13,993 nt of DNA from contig WRFW01000206.1 of NCBI GenBank assembly GCA_009787435.1, positions 1 to 13,993 on the forward strand, written 5' to 3'. A program made the translations under genes and the position numbers. The stretch is from Defluviitaleaceae bacterium (GTDB lineage: Bacteria; Bacillota; Clostridia; Lachnospirales; UBA5962). How positions within the stretch are numbered: the first letter of the stretch is position 1; each line of letters opens with the position of its first letter. Below, piece after piece: positions 1-5,398 of this stretch. The notes under the pieces are model-generated. The model did no database searches, was not told where the DNA came from, and saw only the letters and a list, made by a program, of their open reading frames with translations.

Positions 1-111
1 GTTTTCAAATTTTTCAATTTTTTTTAATAATGTGTTAACTTTATCACATTGGTTATTATTTTTTGCCCCCTCAATATTATATTTAAAATTTTCTTCGTTC
101 CATCTTTTCAT
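1..111 (-). CDS. 5' end of a small unrecognised protein (partial)
   Basis: The minus strand reads an open frame of 37 codons from an ATG at 109-111 to the window edge, beginning MKRWNEENFKYNIEGAKNNN and continuing with a Lys/Glu-rich stretch. A good Shine-Dalgarno sequence (AAAGGAG on the minus strand, about 120-127) precedes this ATG, so the start is well supported. A second in-frame Met three codons later has no better ribosome site. A promoter lies just upstream (145-172). The visible part is hydrophilic, probably helical, with no signal peptide and no motif I recognise. The gene runs off the left edge, so its function and size are unknown. Confidence 0.6.
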   Translation of the reverse strand, partial: MKRWNEENFKYNIEGAKNNNQCDKVNTLLKKIEKFEN

Positions 112-124
112 GCTCTTTTTTCTC

Positions 125-172
125 CTTTGTGATTTTATTATATAATTATATCACAAAGACAGATATTTACAA
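125..172 (-). promoter_or_regulatory. Promoter with overlapping perfect inverted repeat for the gene at 1-111
   Basis: On the minus strand TTGTAA (167-172) and TATAAT (145-150) are separated by 16 bases. A perfect 9-base inverted repeat, CTTTGTGAT (125-133) and ATCACAAAG (150-158), with a 16-base spacer, brackets the -10 box and reaches the Shine-Dalgarno region. This is typical of an operator for a dimeric repressor, possibly autoregulatory, but could also be an mRNA hairpin at the 5' end. The repressor is not identified. Confidence 0.5.
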
Positions 173-183
173 AATCTTTTTAG

Positions 184-193
184 TTGTGATAAA
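184..193 (+). promoter_or_regulatory. TTGTGATAAA box upstream of locus 1 (possible operator)
   Basis: TTGTGATAAA occurs here 18 bases after the start of a TTTACAAA (166-173). The same two words, 17 bases apart, recur upstream of the second peptide/regulator locus at 12757-12783. The TTGTGAT core also matches the half-site of the inverted repeat at 125-158. A regulator binding site is an inference. The rest of the 112-528 stretch holds the two promoters, the simple repeats and the leader described separately; 194-340 shows only AT-rich sequence. Confidence 0.25.
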
Positions 194-340
194 TAAAGAT
201 TATTCCAACATAGACTTTAAGGGTTTTATTAGACAAACTTTCAGGCTAAGATTAATAATTATTTAACTTTTTGGTGTAATTTAATTTTTAAATTCTAAAA
301 AAAGACAACTCAAAATTTTTTTAAAATTTTTCTTAAAGCA

Positions 341-369
341 TTGACAATTTTTTTTTTTTATGCTATAAT
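341..369 (+). promoter_or_regulatory. Near-consensus promoter with T12 tract in the spacer, driving peptide/regulator locus 1
   Basis: TTGACA (341-346) and TATAAT (364-369) are spaced by exactly 17 bases, and a TG two bases before the -10 (361-362) makes an extended -10. A-/T-rich tracts upstream resemble an UP element. Twelve consecutive T (348-359) fill most of the spacer, so loss or gain of one T would move spacing from the optimum to 16 or 18. No strong intrinsic terminator is visible between here and the regulator's terminator at 2048-2074, so a single transcript through all the small ORFs and the regulator is plausible. Confidence 0.85.
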
Positions 370-370
370 G

Positions 371-412
371 TTCTTGTTCTTGTTCTTGTTCTTGTTCTTG
401 TTCTTGTTCTTG
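371..412 (+). repeat. Hexanucleotide tandem repeat, seven perfect TTCTTG copies
   Basis: Seven uninterrupted TTCTTG units begin two bases after the -10 box, so the start of transcription falls inside the first units and the mRNA would begin with UUCUUG repeats. The array is not inside a recognisable coding frame; copy-number change would alter leader length and sequence rather than a protein. The perfect identity of all units suggests an actively slipping microsatellite. Confidence 0.95.
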
Positions 413-501
413 CGATAATTTTGCCTATTTTGGCTAGTAGAATATAAAAAATTATTCAAACTTATTATCGTATATAAATAAATTCAAGAGTAAGTTTAAA
501 A

Positions 502-523
502 TCCTAGCGAGGACTAGGAGGTG
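502..523 (+). promoter_or_regulatory. Small hairpin overlapping the ribosome binding site of the 41-aa ORF
   Basis: TCCTAG (502-507) and CTAGGA (514-519) form a 6-base-pair stem with a six-base loop. The right arm contains the first half of the very strong Shine-Dalgarno AGGAGGTG (516-523) that serves the ATG at 529, so the stem could hide the ribosome site. Leader bases 413-419 (CGATAAT) and 464-470 (ATTATCG) can also pair. Regulation by this structure is an inference. Confidence 0.4.
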
Positions 524-528
524 AAAAA

Positions 529-654
529 ATGAAAAGCCTGTATAAGCTTATTTCAATATTTTTTATTGGAATTTTAGCTGCATTTTCTTTTCAGTTATAC
601 AGCTTTTTTGCAAATGAAATAGAGCATTCTAATTATAGGGGGTTAGTTCCCTAG
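529..654 (+). CDS. 41-aa Phr-like pre-peptide (short secreted or membrane peptide)
   Basis: The ORF starts at an ATG six bases after a near-perfect AGGAGGTG and ends at TAG 652-654. The product begins MKSLYKLISIFFIGILAAFS: two lysines, then a hydrophobic segment (residues 7-28), then a short polar tail ending NYRGLVP. This size and layout, a signal peptide plus a dozen-residue tail, resembles Bacillus Phr peptide precursors whose C-terminal five residues become the signal, and suits its position ahead of a receptor-like gene. There is no cysteine, so an AgrD-type thiolactone is unlikely. The candidate signal-peptidase site after Ala28 has Phe at -3, which is poor, so it could instead stay as a one-pass membrane peptide. 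It is the first gene after the strong promoter at 341. Confidence 0.65.
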   Translation: MKSLYKLISIFFIGILAAFSFQLYSFFANEIEHSNYRGLVP

Positions 655-691
655 AAGAGAGTTAGAAAAGACTACAACATATGAGCAGAGT

Positions 692-781
692 ATGAGACAG
701 ATTATGGAACCCTTTCTCATAAAGTTATTTAGAAAGCGAGCCATAGATATTATAAACAAATCTAATGAATTTTTATGGTAA
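692..781 (+). CDS. Possible 29-aa ORF (weak)
   Basis: A frame from ATG 692 to TAA 779-781 encodes a basic peptide beginning MRQIMEPFLIKLFRKR. It contains a short -PF- element reminiscent of the core in the other small peptides of this locus, but has no convincing Shine-Dalgarno sequence, only a weak GAGCAGAG upstream. It sits in the 246-base gap between the 41-aa ORF and the tandem peptides, where nothing else codes except an AT-only inverted repeat (795-804 and 816-825). It may be a decayed relative or chance. Confidence 0.2.
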   Translation: MRQIMEPFLIKLFRKRAIDIINKSNEFLW

Positions 782-900
782 TGGCTTTAAATTTTAAAAT
801 ATATAAAAAATTTTAATATATTTTAGTTCATTCTCGGTTATAATAGGTTATTAACTGGATTTTCTAAAATAAAAAATATTATGAAAGGAGAGTACAGAAA

Positions 901-978
901 ATGTTTAATCCGATTAAATTTATAGCATTTTTAAATCCATTTAATATGGGTTCTGAGGGCGGAGATAAATGGATGTAG
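901..978 (+). CDS. 25-aa small peptide, copy 1 (candidate signalling peptide A)
   Basis: ATG 901 lies ten bases after AAAGGAG (884-890) and the frame closes at TAG 976-978. The product starts MFNPIKFIAFLNPFNMG and ends in a Gly/Asp tail SEGGDKWM. It has no classical signal peptide: one lysine, a moderately hydrophobic middle, then NPF. Size and lack of leader recall ComS/SHP peptides of Rgg systems, but I recognise no family. It is nearly identical to the next ORF (Asn3 here, Lys3 there). The short hydrophobic/NPF/Gly-rich pattern recurs in both small ORFs of the second locus. An alternative role is a leader ORF that only couples translation to the regulator. Confidence 0.75.
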   Translation: MFNPIKFIAFLNPFNMGSEGGDKWM

Positions 979-1001
979 TTGAAAGAATAAAAAATATATG
1001 A
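969..1001 (+). pseudogene. Vestigial start of the regulator gene (10 codons)
   Basis: Overlapping the end of peptide copy 1 is an ATG-GAT-GTA in the same context as the real regulator start 117 bases downstream. It reads MDVVERIKNI and stops. This is the leftover regulator start carried by the tandem duplication. It keeps the ribosome site inside the peptide ORF, so it may still be initiated, but is unlikely to be functional. Confidence 0.6.
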
Positions 1002-1017
1002 AAGGAGAGCATAGAAA

Positions 1018-1095
1018 ATGTTTAAGCCAATTAAATTTATAGCATTTTTAAATCCATTTAATATGGGTTCTGAGGGCGGAGATAAATGGATGTAA
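1018..1095 (+). CDS. 25-aa small peptide, copy 2 (candidate signalling peptide B), overlapping the regulator
   Basis: ATG 1018 lies ten bases after AAAGGAG (1001-1007); the frame ends at TAA 1093-1095. The product begins MFKPIKFIAFLNPFNMG and ends with the same SEGGDKWM tail as copy 1; Lys3 replaces Asn3. Its last ten bases overlap the start of the regulator (ATG 1086) in another frame, and its Gly-Gly-Asp codons supply the regulator's GGAG ribosome site. This enforces translational coupling and links the peptide functionally to the regulator. I infer a cognate peptide for the helical protein downstream; a pure coupling leader is the main alternative. Confidence 0.75.
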   Translation: MFKPIKFIAFLNPFNMGSEGGDKWM

Positions 1096-2063
1096 CTTCA
1101 GAAGAAGAAAAAAAATTAGAATATAGCCTTTTAAAGATATTTTCTGGTCTTGGTGGCAATTTTGGTTCAGAGCATAGAGAATTTAAATCTCTAGAAAATA
1201 AAATAAAAAAATATTTTAGAGATACTGGAGGAACTACACCCCAGTTGCTAGATGTTTTAAGAATTTTAGATATATTTGAAAAAAATTATAGCCAAGCAGA
1301 TTTTAGAGACCTTTGCTTTATCTCAAAGCCTATAATACAAAGGCTTAATTATACTCACATAGAAAACTGGCATGATTATGATATAAATATTGCAGAGCTT
1401 GTACTTTCTTATACTAATACTTTTGAAGAAGCTGATAAATTTTCAAGTAAAATTTTAAGAGCAATAAAACAACATAGAAGTAAGGAAAGAGCTAATAAAT
1501 CTAAATTTAATATTTATTCAAATATTTCAAGCAGGTTATTATACGCTAGTTTTTTTGAACTTAATGAAGTTAAGAAAGCAGAAAGATATGAGAAATTAAA
1601 AACTCTTTTCAAATACAATACGAGCGAAGCTTTAAAAATATGTGAATCAGAGGGTGAGCAAGCTAGAAAATATGAACTTATAATATTTATAAGAATAGCC
1701 CTTTGGGATAAAGATACAGATGAAGTAATGAAAAGCTTAGCTCTTCTTAAAGAAGTAGGGGATAAGCAAAGATATAGAATTATGAGGGAAGAAGTCGCAA
1801 AATATAGCGACCACCCAGATTTTTATCTAAATGAAGCACAAAGCACTATATTTATTGGTGATAATATTAGAAGAACACGTGAGCAGCAAAATATAGCTGT
1901 TGTAGATGTTACAGAGCCTTTAAATATTACCGACAGCCATTTAAATGCAGTAGAAAGAGGAGAAAATAACTTATCTATTTACAAATTAATGGAGGTTGCA
2001 AAAATTCTTAACACAACGATAGATGTACTTTGTTATGGAAAAAATAGAAAACCGCTTAATTAA
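1086..2063 (+). CDS. Regulator-like helical protein with C-terminal XRE-type HTH (locus 1, RRNPP-like)
   Basis: The 325-aa product is soluble and helical. Residues 1-250 look like a solenoid or TPR-like helical array, with conserved blocks LLDVLRIL, IENWHDYDINIAE and FEEA; I cannot assign individual TPR units by eye. Residues ~258-320 read as an XRE/Cro-type HTH (GDNIRRTRE..., then NAVERGENNLSIYKLMEVAKIL). Known RRNPP receptors (Rap, Rgg, NprR, PlcR, PrgX, AimR) have a helical peptide-binding domain, and those that bind DNA carry the HTH at the N-terminus; here it is at the C-terminus. The protein at 11419-12390 is a clear paralogue of nearly equal length, also preceded by two small ORFs. The start at 1086 is backed by GGAG 1078-1081 and by overlap with peptide B. 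Likely role: peptide-responsive DNA-binding regulator (inference). Confidence 0.8.
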   Translation: MDVTSEEEKKLEYSLLKIFSGLGGNFGSEHREFKSLENKIKKYFRDTGGTTPQLLDVLRILDIFEKNYSQADFRDLCFISKPIIQRLNYTHIENWHDYDINIAELVLSYTNTFEEADKFSSKILRAIKQHRSKERANKSKFNIYSNISSRLLYASFFELNEVKKAERYEKLKTLFKYNTSEALKICESEGEQARKYELIIFIRIALWDKDTDEVMKSLALLKEVGDKQRYRIMREEVAKYSDHPDFYLNEAQSTIFIGDNIRRTREQQNIAVVDVTEPLNITDSHLNAVERGENNLSIYKLMEVAKILNTTIDVLCYGKNRKPLN

Positions 2064-2074
2064 GCGGTTTTTTT
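2048..2074 (+). terminator. Intrinsic terminator of locus 1
   Basis: A perfect 24-base palindrome, AAAACCGCTTAA followed by TTAAGCGGTTTT (2048-2071), continues into more T. The regulator's stop codon TAA lies inside the stem. The opposite strand is also T-rich after the stem, so it may also stop transcripts of the convergent exporter operon. Confidence 0.9.
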
Positions 2075-2076
2075 AG

Positions 2077-2093
2077 TTTTAGAGATACCCAAT
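2077..2093 (-). repeat. Copy of a 17-bp intergenic repeat ATTGGGTATCTCTAAAA
   Basis: The minus strand reads ATTGGGTATCTCTAAAA, identical over 17 bases to 5399-5415 on the plus strand. The first 11 bases recur at 11361-11371 right after the pepF stop. All three copies are intergenic. The two full copies face each other across the permease and ATPase genes. Confidence 0.75.
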
Positions 2094-2146
2094 TTAATAA
2101 TTTTTAAATAGCGATGCTTTCAAAGAATTAAAGTTTATAGAGGGCG

Positions 2147-3382
2147 TTAATCAAATCTTAAGCTTTCCACTGGGTCTAAAAGGGAAGCTTTTCTTGCAGG
2201 GTAAACACCAAATAAAAGCCCAACAGAAGCCGATATTAAAACAATTATAGTAATCATTATTAAATCTACAGTTGGCATTAATGTTAAATCTAAAAGTAAA
2301 TAAACGAGCATTCCTATTAATGCACCACCGCTTAAGCCTAGAATTATGCCTATTATGCCGCCGAGCACGGTTAAAGTGGCAGCTTCTATTAGAAATTGCA
2401 TTTGTATTGTATTGTTAGTAGCCCCTAATGATTTTTTAATTCCTATTTCACGTGTTCTTTCGGTTACTGAAACTAACATAATGTTCATAACGCCTATTCC
2501 ACCAACTAAAAGGCTAATACTAGCTACTACAGTTAAGAAAATAGTGAAAAGTGAAACAATATCTCCAATTTGTTCTAGCATGCCTGCTGTGCTCTGTGTT
2601 TGAAAAATATCTTGTGCGTTTTTTCTAAGCTCTAATAAATTTATTAAATTTGGTGCAATATATTGCACATTATCTCTATTATAAAGCCTAACTCTTATAT
2701 TTCCTACTACATTGCCAGAGTTTGAAAGGTCTGAAACGATAGTTATAGGAACTCTTATTTCAAATGGCATTTCAAACATCTCCATTAAGCCCATTGCATC
2801 GTCTGCTTCTAAAATGCCGACTATTTCAAAAGAACGCATTCCAGAGTTTGTGCGAATTTCTAAAGTTCTTCCGAGCACATATTCAGTGCCAAATATTGAA
2901 AAAGCAGCCATTTGGTCTATAATAGCAACGTGGTTTCTATTTAAAACATCTAAATAGGTTATATTTCGCCCTCTTATTAATGAATTTTCTGAAAAAAAGG
3001 CTCTATATTCATCTACACCTTGTAACTGGGCGGCTCTCATATCTGTAGTTCCGATTTGGTCTATTGCATTTTGAAAAGTTGTGTTTGAATTTATGGTAAC
3101 GTGGCTTATTTCTGGGTGATTTCTTAAAAATTCAGCGTCGCTTTTATTAAGCCTTTCGTGCCATTCTATTTCCCGCACTGCTGAAGTGTGGCTAATTGTA
3201 ATCTCATCTAATCCGAAGTCTGCAAATTGGTCGTCTATAGTGTTGCTGAGCCCATCGCCTATGCTAGTAATCATTACTACACTCATAATGCCGACTACTA
3301 TACCAAACATAGTGAAGCCTGCCCGCATTTTATTTGCTTTTATAGATTCAAAAGAAGCTGAAAATAAATCAAATATATTCAT
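2147..3382 (-). CDS. MacB/FtsX-type ABC exporter permease (second permease)
   Basis: The 411-aa membrane protein has the MacB layout: an N-terminal membrane segment (about 20-42, ending SIGDGL), a large extracytoplasmic domain (about 45-270), then three membrane segments in an FtsX domain. The hallmark run GGIGVMNIMLVSVTERTREI and the following GIKKSLGAT match the MacB/YknZ family, and the C-terminus PARKASLLDPVESLRFD is also typical. Its ATG overlaps the stop of the preceding permease by one base (TAATG), so translation is coupled. It is a diverged paralogue of that permease; the two probably form a heterodimer with the ATPase encoded upstream. Likely job: mechanotransmission-type export of a peptide, lipopeptide or antimicrobial; substrate unknown. 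Confidence 0.9.
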   Translation of the reverse strand: MNIFDLFSASFESIKANKMRAGFTMFGIVVGIMSVVMITSIGDGLSNTIDDQFADFGLDEITISHTSAVREIEWHERLNKSDAEFLRNHPEISHVTINSNTTFQNAIDQIGTTDMRAAQLQGVDEYRAFFSENSLIRGRNITYLDVLNRNHVAIIDQMAAFSIFGTEYVLGRTLEIRTNSGMRSFEIVGILEADDAMGLMEMFEMPFEIRVPITIVSDLSNSGNVVGNIRVRLYNRDNVQYIAPNLINLLELRKNAQDIFQTQSTAGMLEQIGDIVSLFTIFLTVVASISLLVGGIGVMNIMLVSVTERTREIGIKKSLGATNNTIQMQFLIEAATLTVLGGIIGIILGLSGGALIGMLVYLLLDLTLMPTVDLIMITIIVLISASVGLLFGVYPARKASLLDPVESLRFD

Positions 3383-4602
3383 TATTCATACCTTAAACTT
3401 TCCACAGGGTCTAAATTTGCCGCTTTTCCAGCAGGCACAACTCCAAAGATAACGCCTATAAATATACTAACTAACACAGATATAACAATAGGCCCCTGGG
3501 CTATTACCATATTAATTGAAAGCGGTGAAATGCTAGTAATAATATTTGCCACAAAATGAGCTGCTAAAAGCCCAAAAATAATGCCTATTATACCACCCGA
3601 AACGGTTATTATAATAGATTCTGCTACAAATTGAAGCCTAATAAGTGTGCCTGTGGCCCCTAGCGATTTTTTTATTCCTATTTCTTTCGTTCTTTCTGTA
3701 ACTGTTACCATCATAATATTCATAACGCCAACCCCGCCAACAAAAAGCGAAATGCCTGCAACGAAAGTAATAAAAGCGGTAATAGCCATTAAGACTGCGT
3801 CTATTCCATCTACTACTGTTGTTAAGCTCATTATCATGAAAGCGTCTTCTGTGTCGTGTCTTAAGTTTAGAAGCCTTGCTATTTGGTCTGAAGTTGCCAT
3901 GCTAAGTGTTGGGTTTTCAAGAATAATTTGTATTTGATGGAAAATTCCCTCTCTCCCAGCTCTATTAGCAACAGTTGTTGCGGGCATAGTTGCAAAAGAT
4001 TGCCCAAAAGGTGTTCCAAAGGCTGAAAGGGAATCTTCATCAAAATCTATTATGCCTATAACTAGTGGAGAAAACCTGCCAAACCGACCCTCAATATCTA
4101 AATTCATACCTACACTATTTATAGTTCCAAAAACATCTAAGCTAGTAGTAGACGTTATAACAGTAACATATGAAGCATTTATAAAATCTTGCTCAGAAAA
4201 AAAACGACCATAGAGCATACTAATATTTTCAATCATAGTATAGTTATGGTCTAATCCAATTAAGGTGTCTCTATGGGCTTCAGACCCACCCCTAAGCGGG
4301 AAATAAAGATTATGAATTTCTGAAACGGTAGAAACGCCCAATATATTTGGCAAGTTAGATATTGCTGAAACATCTTCAATATCTATTGTTGGCTGCATAT
4401 TTCTAGCCATAGCCATAATGGAACTCATATTAAATTCATTCATTTCTGCATAAATTGAGCGATAAACACCATCGCCTATGCTTGTAATTAATATTACAGC
4501 TGAAATTCCTATTATTATACCGAGCATAGTTAAAGTGGAGCGAAGCTTATATGCTAATACGCTATTTATTGCTGAGTTAATACTATCTATGTATTTTTTC
4601 AT
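3382..4602 (-). CDS. MacB/FtsX-type ABC exporter permease (first permease)
   Basis: This is the same family as the next gene: N-terminal membrane segment ending LITSIGDGV, an extracytoplasmic domain, and three C-terminal membrane segments with GGVGVMNIMMVTVTERTKEI and PAGKAANLDPVESLRYE. I place the start at ATG 4600-4602 (MKKYIDSINSAINS, 406 aa) because its N-terminus then aligns with that of the paralogous permease and a GGAG lies upstream. The frame is open to 4671, which would add 23 polar residues and overlap the ATPase gene by 29 bases. An ATG at 4621-4623 is the other possibility. The extracytoplasmic domain differs strongly from the second permease, as expected for a heterodimeric pair. 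Confidence 0.88.
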   Translation of the reverse strand: MKKYIDSINSAINSVLAYKLRSTLTMLGIIIGISAVILITSIGDGVYRSIYAEMNEFNMSSIMAMARNMQPTIDIEDVSAISNLPNILGVSTVSEIHNLYFPLRGGSEAHRDTLIGLDHNYTMIENISMLYGRFFSEQDFINASYVTVITSTTSLDVFGTINSVGMNLDIEGRFGRFSPLVIGIIDFDEDSLSAFGTPFGQSFATMPATTVANRAGREGIFHQIQIILENPTLSMATSDQIARLLNLRHDTEDAFMIMSLTTVVDGIDAVLMAITAFITFVAGISLFVGGVGVMNIMMVTVTERTKEIGIKKSLGATGTLIRLQFVAESIIITVSGGIIGIIFGLLAAHFVANIITSISPLSINMVIAQGPIVISVLVSIFIGVIFGVVPAGKAANLDPVESLRYE

Positions 4603-4642
4603 AGGGGGGAGTTCTCCAATCATTATGCCCCGCTGCAAGTGG

Positions 4643-5380
4643 CTAGTCTTGCCAATCATCGGGTGGCACATAAGTTGCTATTTGTTGGTTTTCTATAATT
4701 TCATTTGAAATTATTTGCCCATCTTTAAATGTAATTGTTCTTTTTGTGTGCTCTGCAACTTCTGGCTCATGGGTTACTATTACAATTGTTGCACCGTCTT
4801 TATTTAGCTGTTGAAAAATTGCTATAATATCTTCTGTAGAGCGGGTGTCTAGATTTCCTGTTGGCTCATCTGCTAGAAGTATTGCGGGTTTGTTTACTAG
4901 AGCCCTTGCAACGGCTACTCTCTGTTTTTGCCCGCCGCTCATTTCATTTGGTCTGTGGTGAAACCATTTATGAAGCCCAACTCTGTCTAATGCTTCTTCT
5001 GCAACTTTTTTTCTTACAGAAGATTTAACGCCTGCATAAACCATAGGAAGCTCCACATTTTGCATTGCGGTTAGCTTAGGCAAAAGATTAAAAGATTGAA
5101 ATATAAACCCGATTTTTTGATTGCGAACAGTTGCTAAGCGGTTCGCTGAAAGCCCTGCTACATTTTCACCATCTAAAATATATTCACCATGGCTTATAGT
5201 ATCTAAACAGCCTAGAATATTCATTAGTGTAGATTTTCCAGAGCCGCTTTTCCCCATAATAGAGACAAACTCTTTTTTAGCTATTGTAAAATTTACGCTT
5301 CTTAATGCTTCAAATTCTAACTTACCTGTTTTATAAATTTTTCTTAGCCCTTTAACTTCTATAATGTTTTCGTTTTTCAT
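4643..5380 (-). CDS. ABC exporter ATPase (LolD/MacB/YknY family)
   Basis: The 245-aa cytoplasmic ATPase powers the two permeases. Walker A GKSGSGKST is at 43-51, Q-loop Gln95 is in FIFQSFNLLP, signature MSGGQKQR begins at 147, Walker B ILLADEP is at 167-173 with catalytic Glu172, D-loop GNLDT is at 175-179, and H-loop His204 is in VTHE. All key residues are intact and the length fits the family, with a ~20-residue polar C-terminal extension. The start ATG 5378-5380 follows AAGGA. A 98-base gap containing stem-loops separates it from the adaptor gene upstream. Order adaptor, ATPase, permease matches Bacillus yknXYZ. Confidence 0.95.
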   Translation of the reverse strand: MKNENIIEVKGLRKIYKTGKLEFEALRSVNFTIAKKEFVSIMGKSGSGKSTLMNILGCLDTISHGEYILDGENVAGLSANRLATVRNQKIGFIFQSFNLLPKLTAMQNVELPMVYAGVKSSVRKKVAEEALDRVGLHKWFHHRPNEMSGGQKQRVAVARALVNKPAILLADEPTGNLDTRSTEDIIAIFQQLNKDGATIVIVTHEPEVAEHTKRTITFKDGQIISNEIIENQQIATYVPPDDWQD

Positions 5381-5398
5381 AATAATTCAGTTTTCCTT

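Larger units (their letters stand above)
868..1094 (+). repeat. Tandem duplication (~110 bp, period 117 at the ORFs) creating two peptide genes
   Basis: Unit 1 (868-977) and unit 2 (986-1094) each contain the ribosome site, the whole 25-codon peptide ORF and the first codons ATG-GAT-GTA of the regulator. From the ATG of the peptide to the junction only two bases differ, both in codons 3-4. In the ribosome-site leader there are a few more differences and one single-base gap. The near identity implies a recent duplication or gene conversion. Confidence 0.95.

Noticed and set aside
371..412. TTCTTG array as a CRISPR or coding repeat
   Set aside because: Six-base units without spacers and no open frame with a start and ribosome site; it is a microsatellite in the leader.
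529..654. 41-aa ORF as an AgrD-type cyclic peptide or bacteriocin
   Set aside because: No cysteine in the tail, no double-glycine leader, and no AgrB or modification enzyme nearby.
636..660. Programmed frameshift at the GGGGG run at the end of the 41-aa ORF
   Set aside because: Shifting either way meets a stop within a few codons, so no longer product results.
795..825. AT-only inverted repeat as a terminator after the 41-aa ORF
   Set aside because: Ten A/T pairs only, an 11-base loop and no U tract after it; too weak to stop transcription convincingly.
839..844. TATAAT upstream of the tandem peptides as an internal promoter
   Set aside because: No acceptable -35 at 16-18 bases upstream; the stretch is AT-rich enough for chance matches.
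2346..5336. Several plus-strand frames of 70-96 codons across the exporter genes
   Set aside because: All are antisense shadows of conserved membrane and ATPase genes and lack ribosome sites.
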